Assembly: GCF_001905145.1 (NCBI RefSeq)
Contig: NZ_LWLB01000037.1
Location: forward strand, 1-64,000
DNA: 64,000 nucleotides
Reading direction: 5' to 3'
Source of the DNA: Nocardiopsis sp. TSRI0078
Lineage (GTDB): Bacteria; Actinomycetota; Actinomycetes; Streptosporangiales; Streptosporangiaceae
Numbering within the stretch: position 1 is the stretch's first letter; each line of letters opens with the position of its first letter. The notes under the pieces were generated by a model. The model had not been told where the DNA came from, made no database searches, and was given only the letters and a program-made list of their open reading frames with translations. Position numbers and translations under genes: made by a program. Below, piece after piece: positions 35,446-43,610 of the stretch.

Positions 35446-37236
35446 TCGGTCGAAGAAGCCCAGGGCAGATCCCGACGCGGGCCCCTTGCTGTGCCGCAGC
35501 AGCCATTCCTCGGCCTCGGGGCACCGTGCGGCGCCGCTCTCGGCGAGGGCGTAGAGCACCCCGGCGGCGCCGTAGCCGAAGGAGAGCCCGCCGCCCGCCG
35601 TCGAGAACTGGGCGATGTCGCCGGGAAAGTAGTGGTCGTCCCGGTCAGGGGTGGCCGAGACGAGGATGGCGCGGACCATCGAGTCGCGGCTGCGCGGCCA
35701 GTCCCCCGGCTCGGCCGGCGGGTAGGGGTCGTGCGCGCCGGCGGCCGCCGGGCGCGTCCACTCCGAGGGCGTGCCCGCCCCCGGCCCGCCGTCCGGGTCG
35801 CGCAGGATCTCCGCCATGCCGAGGTCGAGGAACTCCCGGGCCTCGGGGAAGACACGCGCGGCCTCCTCGGCCAGGTGCCCGACCTTGTTCCGGTCCACGG
35901 CCAGCACACTGGTCAGGGGCAGGAAGAGGGCGATGCGCAGGCAGGCCAGCGCGTACAGGTCCACATCGAAGCCCCGGCGCCCGCGCGGGGCGACGAACCC
36001 CGGGTTGGCGACCGTCTGGCGGCCGCCCGCGTCGGCGTCTTCGGCGGCCTCGAAGTCGAGCAGCACCACCGAGGACTCGTCCTCGGAGACCATGATGTTG
36101 AACAGGTGCAGGTCGTTGAAGACGATGCCGCGCGCGTGCACCGCCTCGATGGTCTCCTCCACCAAGCCGTGCAGGCGCATCGCCCACCGGCCGTACTCCC
36201 TCAGCTTCTCCGGTGCGGGGTCGGCCTCGACCAGGGGGTGGCGGTGGGCGAAGAAGGAGTTCAACGGCTTGCCCTGGATGTACTCCATCACCAGGAAGTG
36301 GTGGTCGCCGAGGGTGAAGGCGTCCTTGACCTCGGGGGTGCAGGCCAGTCCGGAGAGGCGCTCCAGGGCGGTGCGCTCCTGTTCCAGGCGGCGTACCGCG
36401 TCGGCGCCGTCGGCGGCCAGGCCGGCGTGCGGCCGGGCCTCCTTGAGCACCACGGGCTCACCGGTGCGCCGGTCCCGCCCCGCGTAGACGCCTCCGCCGT
36501 TGGAGAAGTGCAGGGCGCGCTCGATGTCGTACGGCAGACCGGTGACGTCGACGGCGCCGCGCGCCTCCAGGCGCGGACGGAGGAAGTCGGGGGTGGTCAC
36601 CCACCCCGGCGTGTGGAAGACCGGGCCGCGCCGGTCGGGCACGAGTACGCCGTCGGCGTTCTCCAGCGCGGGCACCGGCTCGCCGTGCTCGTCGTAGCAG
36701 TGCCGTCTGGTGAAGCTCCCGTAGCGCAGGTGGGCCGGGCCCGCGTTCCAGCGTACGTCGCTGAGGACGTACGGGCCGGGTTCGCCGCCCACGAGTGCGT
36801 CCAGACCGGCGGCGACCGCGGCGCACTCGTCGTCGTCGGCCGGGTAGACGGTGATGAACTTCCCGCTGGCCCCGCGATCGGCGTACTTGGCGTTCCGGTT
36901 GTGCAGCAGGTACCGGGTGGGGACGAACTTGAAGGAGACGCCCCGTTCCACGCAGTAGTCCCAGACCCGGGCCAGGACCGGTTCCGCGTTGTCCAGGCAG
37001 GCGGAGACGTGGATCTTCCATCCCTGGTCCGGCAGGTGGTGCTCGACGGGGCGCAGTGCCAGCCAGTCGCCGGCGCGGTGGCTCTGCCATCCTTCGGGCA
37101 CCGGACGCTCGGCCGCCTCGAAGACCCGGTCGCGTTCGCCGGCCGTCCCGGAGGCGCCGGAGCCCGACCAGAGACGGTGGGGAGAGTCGTAGAAGTGGCG
37201 GTCGGCGTCGCAGAACACACCGTACCCCTTGATCAT
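35446..37236 (-). pseudogene. Truncated class III lanthipeptide synthetase (LanKC/RamC-like)
   Basis: The ATG at 37236 (GAGGGAG upstream) opens a LanKC protein. It has an N-terminal lyase-like region (MIKGYGVFCDADRHFYDSP, FKFVPTRYLLHNRNAKYADRG), a kinase domain with a Gly-rich loop (FSNGGGVYAGRD), Lys in VVLKEARPH and the catalytic loop VFNDLHLFNIM, and the start of the LanC-like cyclase domain (GLSFGYGAAGVLYALAESG). Homology stops after LGFFD, about residue 595, within the cyclase domain. Intact relatives have roughly 850 residues. Beyond 35448 the DNA is the ABC exporter tail in another frame. The enzyme could at best retain kinase and lyase domains. Confidence 0.85.
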
Positions 37237-37263
37237 ACGAACTCCCTCACGGTCGTCCCGGTC

Positions 37264-37286
37264 AGTGGCATTCCAGATAGTGGCAT
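37264..37286. promoter_or_regulatory. Direct repeat upstream of the synthetase remnant
   Basis: AGTGGCAT occurs at 37264-37271 and 37279-37286, 15 bp apart and 28-50 bases before the start codon. Direct repeats in this position can bind a response regulator, and the related ramC genes are controlled by one (RamR). The link is only by analogy. Confidence 0.3.
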
Positions 37287-37317
37287 AGGGGTTATCTCTG
37301 GGTTCATACCTTTGCAT

Positions 37318-38270
37318 GTATTTTTTCGGGCCCCTTGCTTACTCGATATTAACTTATGGGAGTTCGGGTGGGTGCCCTTCTCGGCGTTCTCTGTGTGCAT
37401 TCAGCGCTCCTGCCAGCGGATTCAGTGGGAGTGTGCCATCCTTCGGCTTGCGCGAGATCCTCTTCGCCGCTTCCCGTGTCGAATGATTTCAATGTCCGGG
37501 GTGCGGTGAATAATTGCAGGTGGGGGCGGTGAGGAGTTGTTGTCGCGGCTTTTTTGGAGTTATTGGCTTTTTGTCGGTCATCTGCGGATTCAGGAAGGTT
37601 TGAGAGGTCTGTAACGGATGTGAACAGGGAGGTTGGAGCTGTTCAAGGGCGCGCGGGGCTCTGACCAGGAGGTTCTCCGATGGGTGGTGAGGGTGGGCCG
37701 CGTGAACTCGGAAATCCGCCGGGCGCCTGCCGGTGGGGGCGTCACGGGGGTGGCGGTATCCGAGGGGATATCCGCGCTCAACAGGCCGTTGGACGAAGGA
37801 ATCCCCTTCCGCGGAGATGGCGGGTTCCTTCGGGTGCGCGGCCGTTCGTTCCTCCTTGCTGGATTCGAGGGGAACCGTTCTTGCCGAGTTCTGTACCGTT
37901 CTTTCCGGACTTGCTGGACGGGCCGCTGCGGGATGGGTGCGGAAACTTCTCAACCACTGCGGGCGCGCGCCGGTAGGAACCTTTTTCGCCGTAGAAAGGA
38001 CTGCTCGCGGGGCCTTCAGGAAAGAGAGGGCCGTTCGGTGCGTTTAGTGCGCGTCCCCCGGAGAACCGGTGTGTGCCGAGATCTCCTTCGGCCGCTCGTC
38101 TTCTCCGAGCACCGCCGTTCGGGGCGGGACCGGGCTCGAAGGCGGCGGTCTCCGGGGCCGGTCCGGTGGAAGGCGCCGGGTGTGCAAGGGCGGTTCCGCC
38201 CCCCCGGGACGCCGTCCGTGCAGGCCTGCGCCGGCTCTGGGCGCCGATGGATCCGGCGGTGGCGAGCAGA
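37318..38270. other. Gene-poor, less GC-rich stretch
   Basis: AT-rich patches and T-runs occur near 37320 and 37550. I find no convincing gene, lanthipeptide precursor, integrase or transposase on either strand. It ends where the creatininase fragment begins. Confidence 0.5.
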
Positions 38271-38525
38271 ACCGCGACGTGCGTGCCGGGGAGCTGGAGA
38301 CCTCCGTGCTCCTGCACACCCGTCCCGAGCTGGTCCGGACGGGGTAGGGGAACGCCGACCACACCACGGGCGGGCGCGACCACATGCTCACCGTGGGGCT
38401 GGCCCCCTACACCGGTTCGGGGGTGGTGGGTCGTCCCTCACTGGCCACGGCCGCCAAGGGGCGGGCCCTGCTCGCCGCCCTCGTGGAGTCCTTCGCCGGG
38501 CACCTGGCGGCGCCGGACGAGCCGC
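38271..38525 (+). pseudogene. Creatininase 3' fragment (right repeat copy)
   Basis: This is the second copy of 26571-26825. It encodes the last 80 or so residues of the creatininase protein but has lost the 5' two thirds, carries an in-frame TAG at 38345-38347 where the intact gene has TAT, and lacks the normal stop. It overlaps in antisense the 3' end of the flippase-like gene. It appears to be a displaced 3' end left by a rearrangement. Confidence 0.88.
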
Positions 38526-39490
38526 GCCAGCAGGACCACCGCGCCGGGCAGGGCGGCGACCAGGGCCAGGAGCCCGTAGACCACCGACACCGTCAGCCCC
38601 TCCCGCGATCCCAGGCCCGCGGCACCGAACGCCAGCGCGGTGACCGCCTCGCGCGGCCCCCATCCGCCGACGTTCACCGGCAGACTCATCGCCAGCAGGG
38701 CCAGGACCAGCAGCGGCACCAGCTGGAGCGCCGGCGCGGTGACCCCCGCCAGGCGGGAGGCGACCAGGAACAGCGACACGTACCCGGCCAGCGCGGCCGC
38801 CGACAGCACCACCACCCGGGGCCCGCGCGCGAACAGCCCCGCGCGGGCGTCGGCCTCCGCCGCGCGCAGGGCACGCCACCACCGGGGCCGGCGCGAGCGG
38901 CCCACGCGCAGGCCGACCGCGAGGACCAGGGCGACCGCCGCGACCATCCCGGCCGTCACCCCGACCGCGCGCAGCCCGGGGCCGAGCAGGGCGGCGGGCA
39001 GGACGAACAGCAGCGCGGCGCCGGTGGCCGCCAGCACCGCCTGCCCGGCCATCCGCTCCAGCACCACCGCGCGCACGCCGCGGCCCATGTCGCCGGAGTA
39101 GCGGCCGTGGCTGAAGGCGCGGTGCACGTCGCCGAGCACCCCGGCGGGAAGCACCGCGTTGAGGAACACGGCCAGGTAGTAGTCGGCGACCGCGCGTCGC
39201 AGCGGCAGCCGCAGCCCCACCCCGCACGCCACCGTCCGCCAGCGTGCGGCGGACAGCGTCGTGGTCACCGAGCCGATGCCCAGCGCCGCGAGGGCCCCGC
39301 GGACGTCGACCGCCTCCACGGCGTCGGTGAAGGCCTCGACGGGGTACCACCACACGACCGCGGCCAGGACGGCGAACCCGGCCAGCGTCCGCGCCCACAC
39401 CGTCCACCAGCGGTGCGTGCGGCGTTCGGGAGCGCCGGTCCCGTCCCCTGTGGTTCCGCCTCCCGTGTCCGTCACCGTCGGAGGTCCCAT
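38438..39490 (-). CDS. Flippase-like membrane protein (lysylphosphatidylglycerol synthase TM family)
   Basis: 350 residues with eight or so transmembrane helices. Family landmarks are visible: RTLAGFAVLAAVVWWYP, the AARWRT block, ADYYLAVFLNAVLPAGVLGDVHRA, ERMAGQAVL, and SLPVNVGGWGPREAVTALAFG. Members are the membrane part of MprF-like proteins and are thought to move lipids or lipid-linked molecules. It is the last gene of the minus-strand operon. The final 30 residues (from RRRQVPGEG) are encoded by the antisense of the creatininase fragment, so the native C terminus was probably replaced. The function may be unaffected. Confidence 0.8.
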   Translation of the reverse strand: MGPPTVTDTGGGTTGDGTGAPERRTHRWWTVWARTLAGFAVLAAVVWWYPVEAFTDAVEAVDVRGALAALGIGSVTTTLSAARWRTVACGVGLRLPLRRAVADYYLAVFLNAVLPAGVLGDVHRAFSHGRYSGDMGRGVRAVVLERMAGQAVLAATGAALLFVLPAALLGPGLRAVGVTAGMVAAVALVLAVGLRVGRSRRPRWWRALRAAEADARAGLFARGPRVVVLSAAALAGYVSLFLVASRLAGVTAPALQLVPLLVLALLAMSLPVNVGGWGPREAVTALAFGAAGLGSREGLTVSVVYGLLALVAALPGAVVLLARLVRRRQVPGEGLHEGGEQGPPLGGRGQ

Positions 39491-39614
39491 CCGCCCCGGA
39501 GTCTCCCGTTCCCCGTCATGGTCGGCGGTCCCTCCCGCCCCGGAAGGGCGGCGCCGCTCCGGAACAGGTCCTCCCCCCGCGGCGCACCGGGGCGGGCCTC
39601 CGCGTGGTCAACGG

Positions 39615-40403
39615 TCACCGCCCCTCCGGCGGCCGGGCCAGTGCCAGCAGGTCCGTGTGGTGGACCACGACCTCCAGTCCTCCCCGTGAGCACTCCTGCA
39701 GACGGCGCGCCAGGTACTCCGTCCCCGGCAGCGACGGGTCCTGCTCCACGGCCGCGCCCACCCAGCCGCGCAGCCAGGCCCGCGTCAGCTCCGCCTCGCC
39801 GGGACCGAGCCGCCAGGGGCTCGGATAGGCGCGCACCCCGTACCCCAGGTGCCCGAAGGCCGCGGCGGCGACTCCGGCGGCGTCCGGGCCCAGACGCCCC
39901 TCCCGCCGCTGGTGGGCGTTGAAGGCCTTGGAGAAGGACCGGTCGAGCGGATCGGCGGGGGAGAGGTCCACCCGGCCCGTCACCGACAGCGAGAACAGCG
40001 CCGGGCACCCCGTCACCGCGACCGCCCCGGCGAGCGTCTCCAGCTCCGTGCGGGTGAACAGGTCCAGCAGCGCCGACGCCACCACCAGCGTGACCCCGTC
40101 CAGGTCGGCGGCCCGCAGCGAGGCCAGGTCGAGCCGCCGCGTGACCACCTCGGCGGCGGGCACCGCGTCCCGGGCCAGGTCCAGCAGGGCCTGGTCGCGG
40201 TCGAAGAGCACCCAGCGCTGCGGTCCGGGCAGGCGCGGCGCCAGCCAGCGCCCCAGCGAGCCCGTACCGCACCCCAGGTCGGCCACCACCCGCCCGTGCC
40301 CGTACAGGAGCGTGGGCGGCTCGGTGGCGCGCGCCACGGCGTCGGCGTTCTCCCGAAGCGCCAGCCACTCCGGCGCGAACGCCGGAACCCCGGTGGTACT
40401 CAA
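39615..40403 (-). CDS. Class I SAM-dependent methyltransferase
   Basis: 262 residues if started at the TTG at 40403, which overlaps the glycosyltransferase stop (TTGA). SAM motif I is VVADLGCGTGSLGRWL, the acidic strand is WVLFDRDQ, and motif III-like LVVASALLDLF follows. The C-terminal half, with SKAFNAHQRREGRLGPDAA, resembles small-molecule methyltransferases. It belongs to the operon with the variant GTP cyclohydrolase and the pterin-synthase homologue, so it probably methylates an intermediate of that product. Confidence 0.8.
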   Translation of the reverse strand: MSTTGVPAFAPEWLALRENADAVARATEPPTLLYGHGRVVADLGCGTGSLGRWLAPRLPGPQRWVLFDRDQALLDLARDAVPAAEVVTRRLDLASLRAADLDGVTLVVASALLDLFTRTELETLAGAVAVTGCPALFSLSVTGRVDLSPADPLDRSFSKAFNAHQRREGRLGPDAAGVAAAAFGHLGYGVRAYPSPWRLGPGEAELTRAWLRGWVGAAVEQDPSLPGTEYLARRLQECSRGGLEVVVHHTDLLALARPPEGR

Positions 40404-41479
40404 CGCGGCTCCTCGTGGTCCAGGACGGCGGCCATGTTCCGTGCCGTCCGCTCCCATCCTGCCAACCCCTCCCGCCGCAGGCGGGCGGAACGCCGCAGTC
40501 GCCCGCGCAGGTCCGCCCCGGTCAGCCAGCGGCGCAGCGCCCCGGCCAGCGCGGAGGCGTCCTCGGGAGGAACGAGCACGCCGGGCCGCTCTCCCCGGGG
40601 GTCGTGGCCCAGGGCCTCGGGCACACCGCCCACCTCGCAGGCCACCACCGGGACACCGCGCGCCAGCGCCTCGGTCACGACCATGCCGTAGGTCTCCCCG
40701 TGCGAGGGCAGCACCAGCAGGTCGGCGCGGGCGTAGGCGGCGGACAGCTCCTCTCCCCGGAGCGCGCCGGGAAAGGACACCCGTTCCCGCAGGCCGAGGT
40801 CGCGGCACAGGGTGCGCAGGCGCTCGGCGTAGGCGGCCGACGCCTCCGAGTCGGCCGACAGGTCTCCGACCGGGCCGACGCACGCGCACTCCCACTCCAG
40901 ATCCACCAGCCGGGCCAGCGCGGACAGCAGCAGTTCGTGGCCCTTGCGCGGGGTCACCGACGCCACGCACAGCAACCGCGTGCCGTCCCCGCCGGCGGCG
41001 AGCGGTGCCGGGTCCACGCCCGGTTCGACCACGTGCACCCGGTCCCGGTCCAGCCCGTGGCGGTCGGCCACCCGCCGTGCCGCCCAGCGGCTGGTGGCCA
41101 CCACGGCGGCGGCCGCGCGCAGCACCCGCCGCTCCCGGGCGTCCAGGTCGCGTGCGGCCGAGGGGGACAGACCGCACCCCTCGGCCAGCGGCAGGTGCAC
41201 CAGGACCACCAGCCGCAACCGGGAGGCGTGGGGGAGCAGGACCTCGGGGACACCGCAGGCGACCAGCCCGTCCAGGACCGCCGCCGCGCCGTCGGGGACC
41301 CGTGCCAGCACGCGGGAGAGCCCGGCGCGGGCGCCGGCGTCCGCGCCGGGCCAGTCACCGCGGACGACGATCCGGCGCACCGGCCGGCCCAGCCCGGCGA
41401 GCGCCTCGGCCAGGCGCCGGTCGTAGGTGTTGCCGCCGCTGGGCACCGAGTCCGGCGGCACGACGAGGACGGTGGTCAC
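40400..41479 (-). CDS. GT4-family glycosyltransferase
   Basis: 359 residues with the GT-B fold: an N-terminal acceptor domain, then [27 protein letters not shown], and the donor-site motif [20 protein letters not shown] containing the family E-x7-E. It should transfer a sugar from a nucleotide-sugar donor, keeping the anomeric configuration. Its start overlaps the PTPS-like stop (ATGA), and the methyltransferase start overlaps its own stop, so the three are translationally coupled. The acceptor is likely an intermediate of this operon. Confidence 0.85.
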   Translation of the reverse strand: MTTVLVVPPDSVPSGGNTYDRRLAEALAGLGRPVRRIVVRGDWPGADAGARAGLSRVLARVPDGAAAVLDGLVACGVPEVLLPHASRLRLVVLVHLPLAEGCGLSPSAARDLDARERRVLRAAAAVVATSRWAARRVADRHGLDRDRVHVVEPGVDPAPLAAGGDGTRLLCVASVTPRKGHELLLSALARLVDLEWECACVGPVGDLSADSEASAAYAERLRTLCRDLGLRERVSFPGALRGEELSAAYARADLLVLPSHGETYGMVVTEALARGVPVVACEVGGVPEALGHDPRGERPGVLVPPEDASALAGALRRWLTGADLRGRLRRSARLRREGLAGWERTARNMAAVLDHEEPR

Positions 41480-41859
41480 AGGTCCCGCTCGTAGCCGGCC
41501 CAGGCCACGTGCGACTCGTGCAGGGTCACCGCGATCCCGTCCAGCCCGCGCGCCCGCGCGTCGAGGCGTTCCACCAGCCGGTCCGCGATCACCCCGGCCA
41601 GGAACTCGGTGCTGGTGTTCACCCCGGCGAAGTCGGGGTCCTCGTCCAGGTTGCGGTAGTCGAGTCCGGCGAGCACGGCCTTCAGCTCCCGTGTGGCCAG
41701 GCCGATGTCCACCACGATGTTGTCCTCGTCCAGCTCACGGCGGCGGAAGGTGGCGTCCACGACGAACGTGGCCCCGTGCAGTCCCTGGGCGGGGCCGAAC
41801 ACCTCGCCCCGGAAGCTGTGGGCGACCATGATGTGGTCGCGGACGGTGACGCTGTACAC
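41476..41859 (-). CDS. 6-pyruvoyl-tetrahydropterin synthase / QueD homologue with an altered metal site
   Basis: 127 residues, the usual length of the family. The T-fold motifs are present: VAHSF (His14), [12 protein letters not shown] (His28), MVVD-like [16 protein letters not shown] and the pterin-anchoring Glu in [12 protein letters not shown]. In PTPS and QueD proteins zinc is held by three histidines, the last two in an HGH motif. Here that motif is HGA, with Ala30 replacing the third ligand, and no catalytic Cys is seen near it. The gene starts at a GTG. It probably acts on a pterin-like or pyrimidine product of the GTP cyclohydrolase, perhaps with a changed reaction. Confidence 0.85.
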   Translation of the reverse strand: MYSVTVRDHIMVAHSFRGEVFGPAQGLHGATFVVDATFRRRELDEDNIVVDIGLATRELKAVLAGLDYRNLDEDPDFAGVNTSTEFLAGVIADRLVERLDARARGLDGIAVTLHESHVAWAGYERDL

Positions 41860-41895
41860 GAACGTGCTCCCTCGGTGGTTGTCGGTCGCGGACGC

Positions 41896-42876
41896 TCACG
41901 GCCGCGGATGGACGATCAGGTGGCACAGGGCGGGCAGCTCTCCCCCGGCCAGGCGCGGCATCACCGACGGCAGCTCCTCGAAGGGGCTCTCACCGGTGAC
42001 GAGCGAGTCGAAGGCGGGATCGGCGAGCAGCTCCAACGCCAGGTCGAGTCGGTCTCCGTGGCCCCGCCGGTCCCGGCGCGCGGGCGCGACCGCGCCGACC
42101 TGGCTGGAGCGCACGGTCAGACGGCGCGAGTGGAAGTACTCGCCCAGCGGTACACGGACCTGCCGGTCGCCGTACCAGCTCAGCTCGACCACCTCGCCCT
42201 CGGCCGCGACCAGCTCCAGCGAACGCGCCAACCCGGCCTGGGTGGCACTGGTGTGGAAGACCCGGTCGCGTCCGCCCGCGGCCTCCTCCGGCAGGGCGAA
42301 CTCCACGCCGAGCCGCTCGGCGGCCTCCGCCCGCGCGGGGTCCACGTCCACCAGCTGCACCCGTACCCCCGGCACGCCGGCGGCCAGGCGCGCCACGCAG
42401 CAGCCCACCATCCCGGCGCCGACCACCGTCAGCCGGTCGCCCAGCAGGGGAGGGGCGTCCCACAGCGCGTTCACCGCGGTCTCCACCGTCCCCGCCAGTA
42501 CCGCCCGCCGCGCCGGGACATCCTCGGGCACGCACCGCACCGACTCCTCGGGGAGGACGAACCGCGTCTGGTGCGGGTACAGGGCGAACACCGTGCGTCC
42601 CACCAGGCCGGGCGCTCCCTCCTCGACCACCCCGACGCTGAGGTAGCCGTACTTGACCGCGCCGTCGAACTCCCCCTCCTGGAAGGGCGCCCGCATGAGC
42701 CGGTACTGGCTCGGCGGCACACCTCCACGGAAGACCAGGGCCTCGGTGGCCCGGCTCACCCCCGAGTACAGGGTGCGGACCAGGACCTCCCCGGGCCCGG
42801 GGTCGGGCAGCGCTTCCTCGCGGATCTCGCCCTCACCCGGCGCCCTCACCCAGAACGCCCGTGCCGTACGGCTCAT
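41896..42876 (-). CDS. Zinc-type medium-chain dehydrogenase
   Basis: 326 residues. A GroES-like N domain (GEVLVRTLYSGVSRATE, YGYLSVGVVEEG) and a Rossmann domain (LTVVGAGMVGCCVARLAA, VQLVDVDPARAEAAERLG) are clear. The usual catalytic Cys of the N domain (in GICGTD) is replaced by GVSRAT, as in zinc-independent or atypical members found in biosynthetic clusters. It overlaps the upstream stop by ATGA and so belongs to the operon. It likely oxidises or reduces an alcohol or carbonyl of the pathway intermediate. Confidence 0.82.
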   Translation of the reverse strand: MSRTARAFWVRAPGEGEIREEALPDPGPGEVLVRTLYSGVSRATEALVFRGGVPPSQYRLMRAPFQEGEFDGAVKYGYLSVGVVEEGAPGLVGRTVFALYPHQTRFVLPEESVRCVPEDVPARRAVLAGTVETAVNALWDAPPLLGDRLTVVGAGMVGCCVARLAAGVPGVRVQLVDVDPARAEAAERLGVEFALPEEAAGGRDRVFHTSATQAGLARSLELVAAEGEVVELSWYGDRQVRVPLGEYFHSRRLTVRSSQVGAVAPARRDRRGHGDRLDLALELLADPAFDSLVTGESPFEELPSVMPRLAGGELPALCHLIVHPRP

Positions 42877-43610
42877 GCTCCTCCTCGCTCGCTTCCCGTG
42901 CCGGCGGCCGGCGCGGCGGTCCCGACCGGGGGCCGGTTCCGCCACAGGAACAGGACGTCGCGGCCGAACGACCACACCAGGACGGCCAGCGCACCGGCCG
43001 CCACGGCGACCGCCCCCCGGTGGGGGAGGACCGGCGCGACGGCCGCCACGAGGGCCACCCCCTGGACGGCGGCCACCACCTTGCGCGCACGGCTCGGCGG
43101 CAGCGGCGCCCGCAGCCACGAAGCCGCGTGCCCGGCGAGCACGAACGCGTACCGCATCAGGCCGACCACCGCCACCCACGGCCCCAGCGCGGCCACCGCG
43201 TGCACGCTCAGCACCAGGATCAGGAACGCGTCGGCCTCCATGTCGAACCGCGCCCCGAAGGACGACTCGGTCCGGGTCCACCGCGCCACCGGACCGTCGG
43301 CCAGGTCCAGCGCCAGCGCCACCGCGGCCAGTACCACCACCGGCCACACGTGCCCGCCGTCGGCCACCAGCGCGGCCACCGCGCCGATGAGCACCGACCG
43401 CGCCAGCGTCACCAGGTCGGCGGGGCCCAGGGCGCCCAGGCCCGCGCGGCGCATCGCCCACGCCAGCACCGCCGCACCCGCGACCAGGTAGGCGGTCCCG
43501 GCGGCCCAGCCCGCCGCTCCCAGGCCCACGGCCACCGTGAGCACCACGAGCACCGCCGCCTGCGCGCACGCGGCGGTCAGCAGGGCCGGTCGTTCGTCCA
43601 CGGGGCTCAA
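42873..43610 (-). CDS. CDP-alcohol phosphatidyltransferase-like membrane protein
   Basis: About 245 residues with six to seven transmembrane helices. The family signature D-G-x2-A-R-x8-G-x3-D-x3-D is complete: LADGPVARWTRTESSF followed by GARFDMEAD. Enzymes of this family join a CDP-linked donor to an alcohol with release of CMP, as in phospholipid head-group exchange. The TTG at 43610 overlaps the RibA-like stop. A GTG at 43601 is the alternative. Its place in the operon suggests that the product of this pathway is attached to a lipid or another phosphoalcohol at the membrane. Confidence 0.82.
   Translation of the reverse strand: MSPVDERPALLTAACAQAAVLVVLTVAVGLGAAGWAAGTAYLVAGAAVLAWAMRRAGLGALGPADLVTLARSVLIGAVAALVADGGHVWPVVVLAAVALALDLADGPVARWTRTESSFGARFDMEADAFLILVLSVHAVAALGPWVAVVGLMRYAFVLAGHAASWLRAPLPPSRARKVVAAVQGVALVAAVAPVLPHRGAVAVAAGALAVLVWSFGRDVLFLWRNRPPVGTAAPAAGTGSERGGA

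Noticed and set aside
37318-38270. Possible lanthipeptide precursor or integrase near the synthetase remnant
   Set aside because: No small ORF with Ser/Thr/Cys-rich core and no recombinase motif was found on either strand. In related loci the precursor lies on the other side of the synthetase, where the deletion is.
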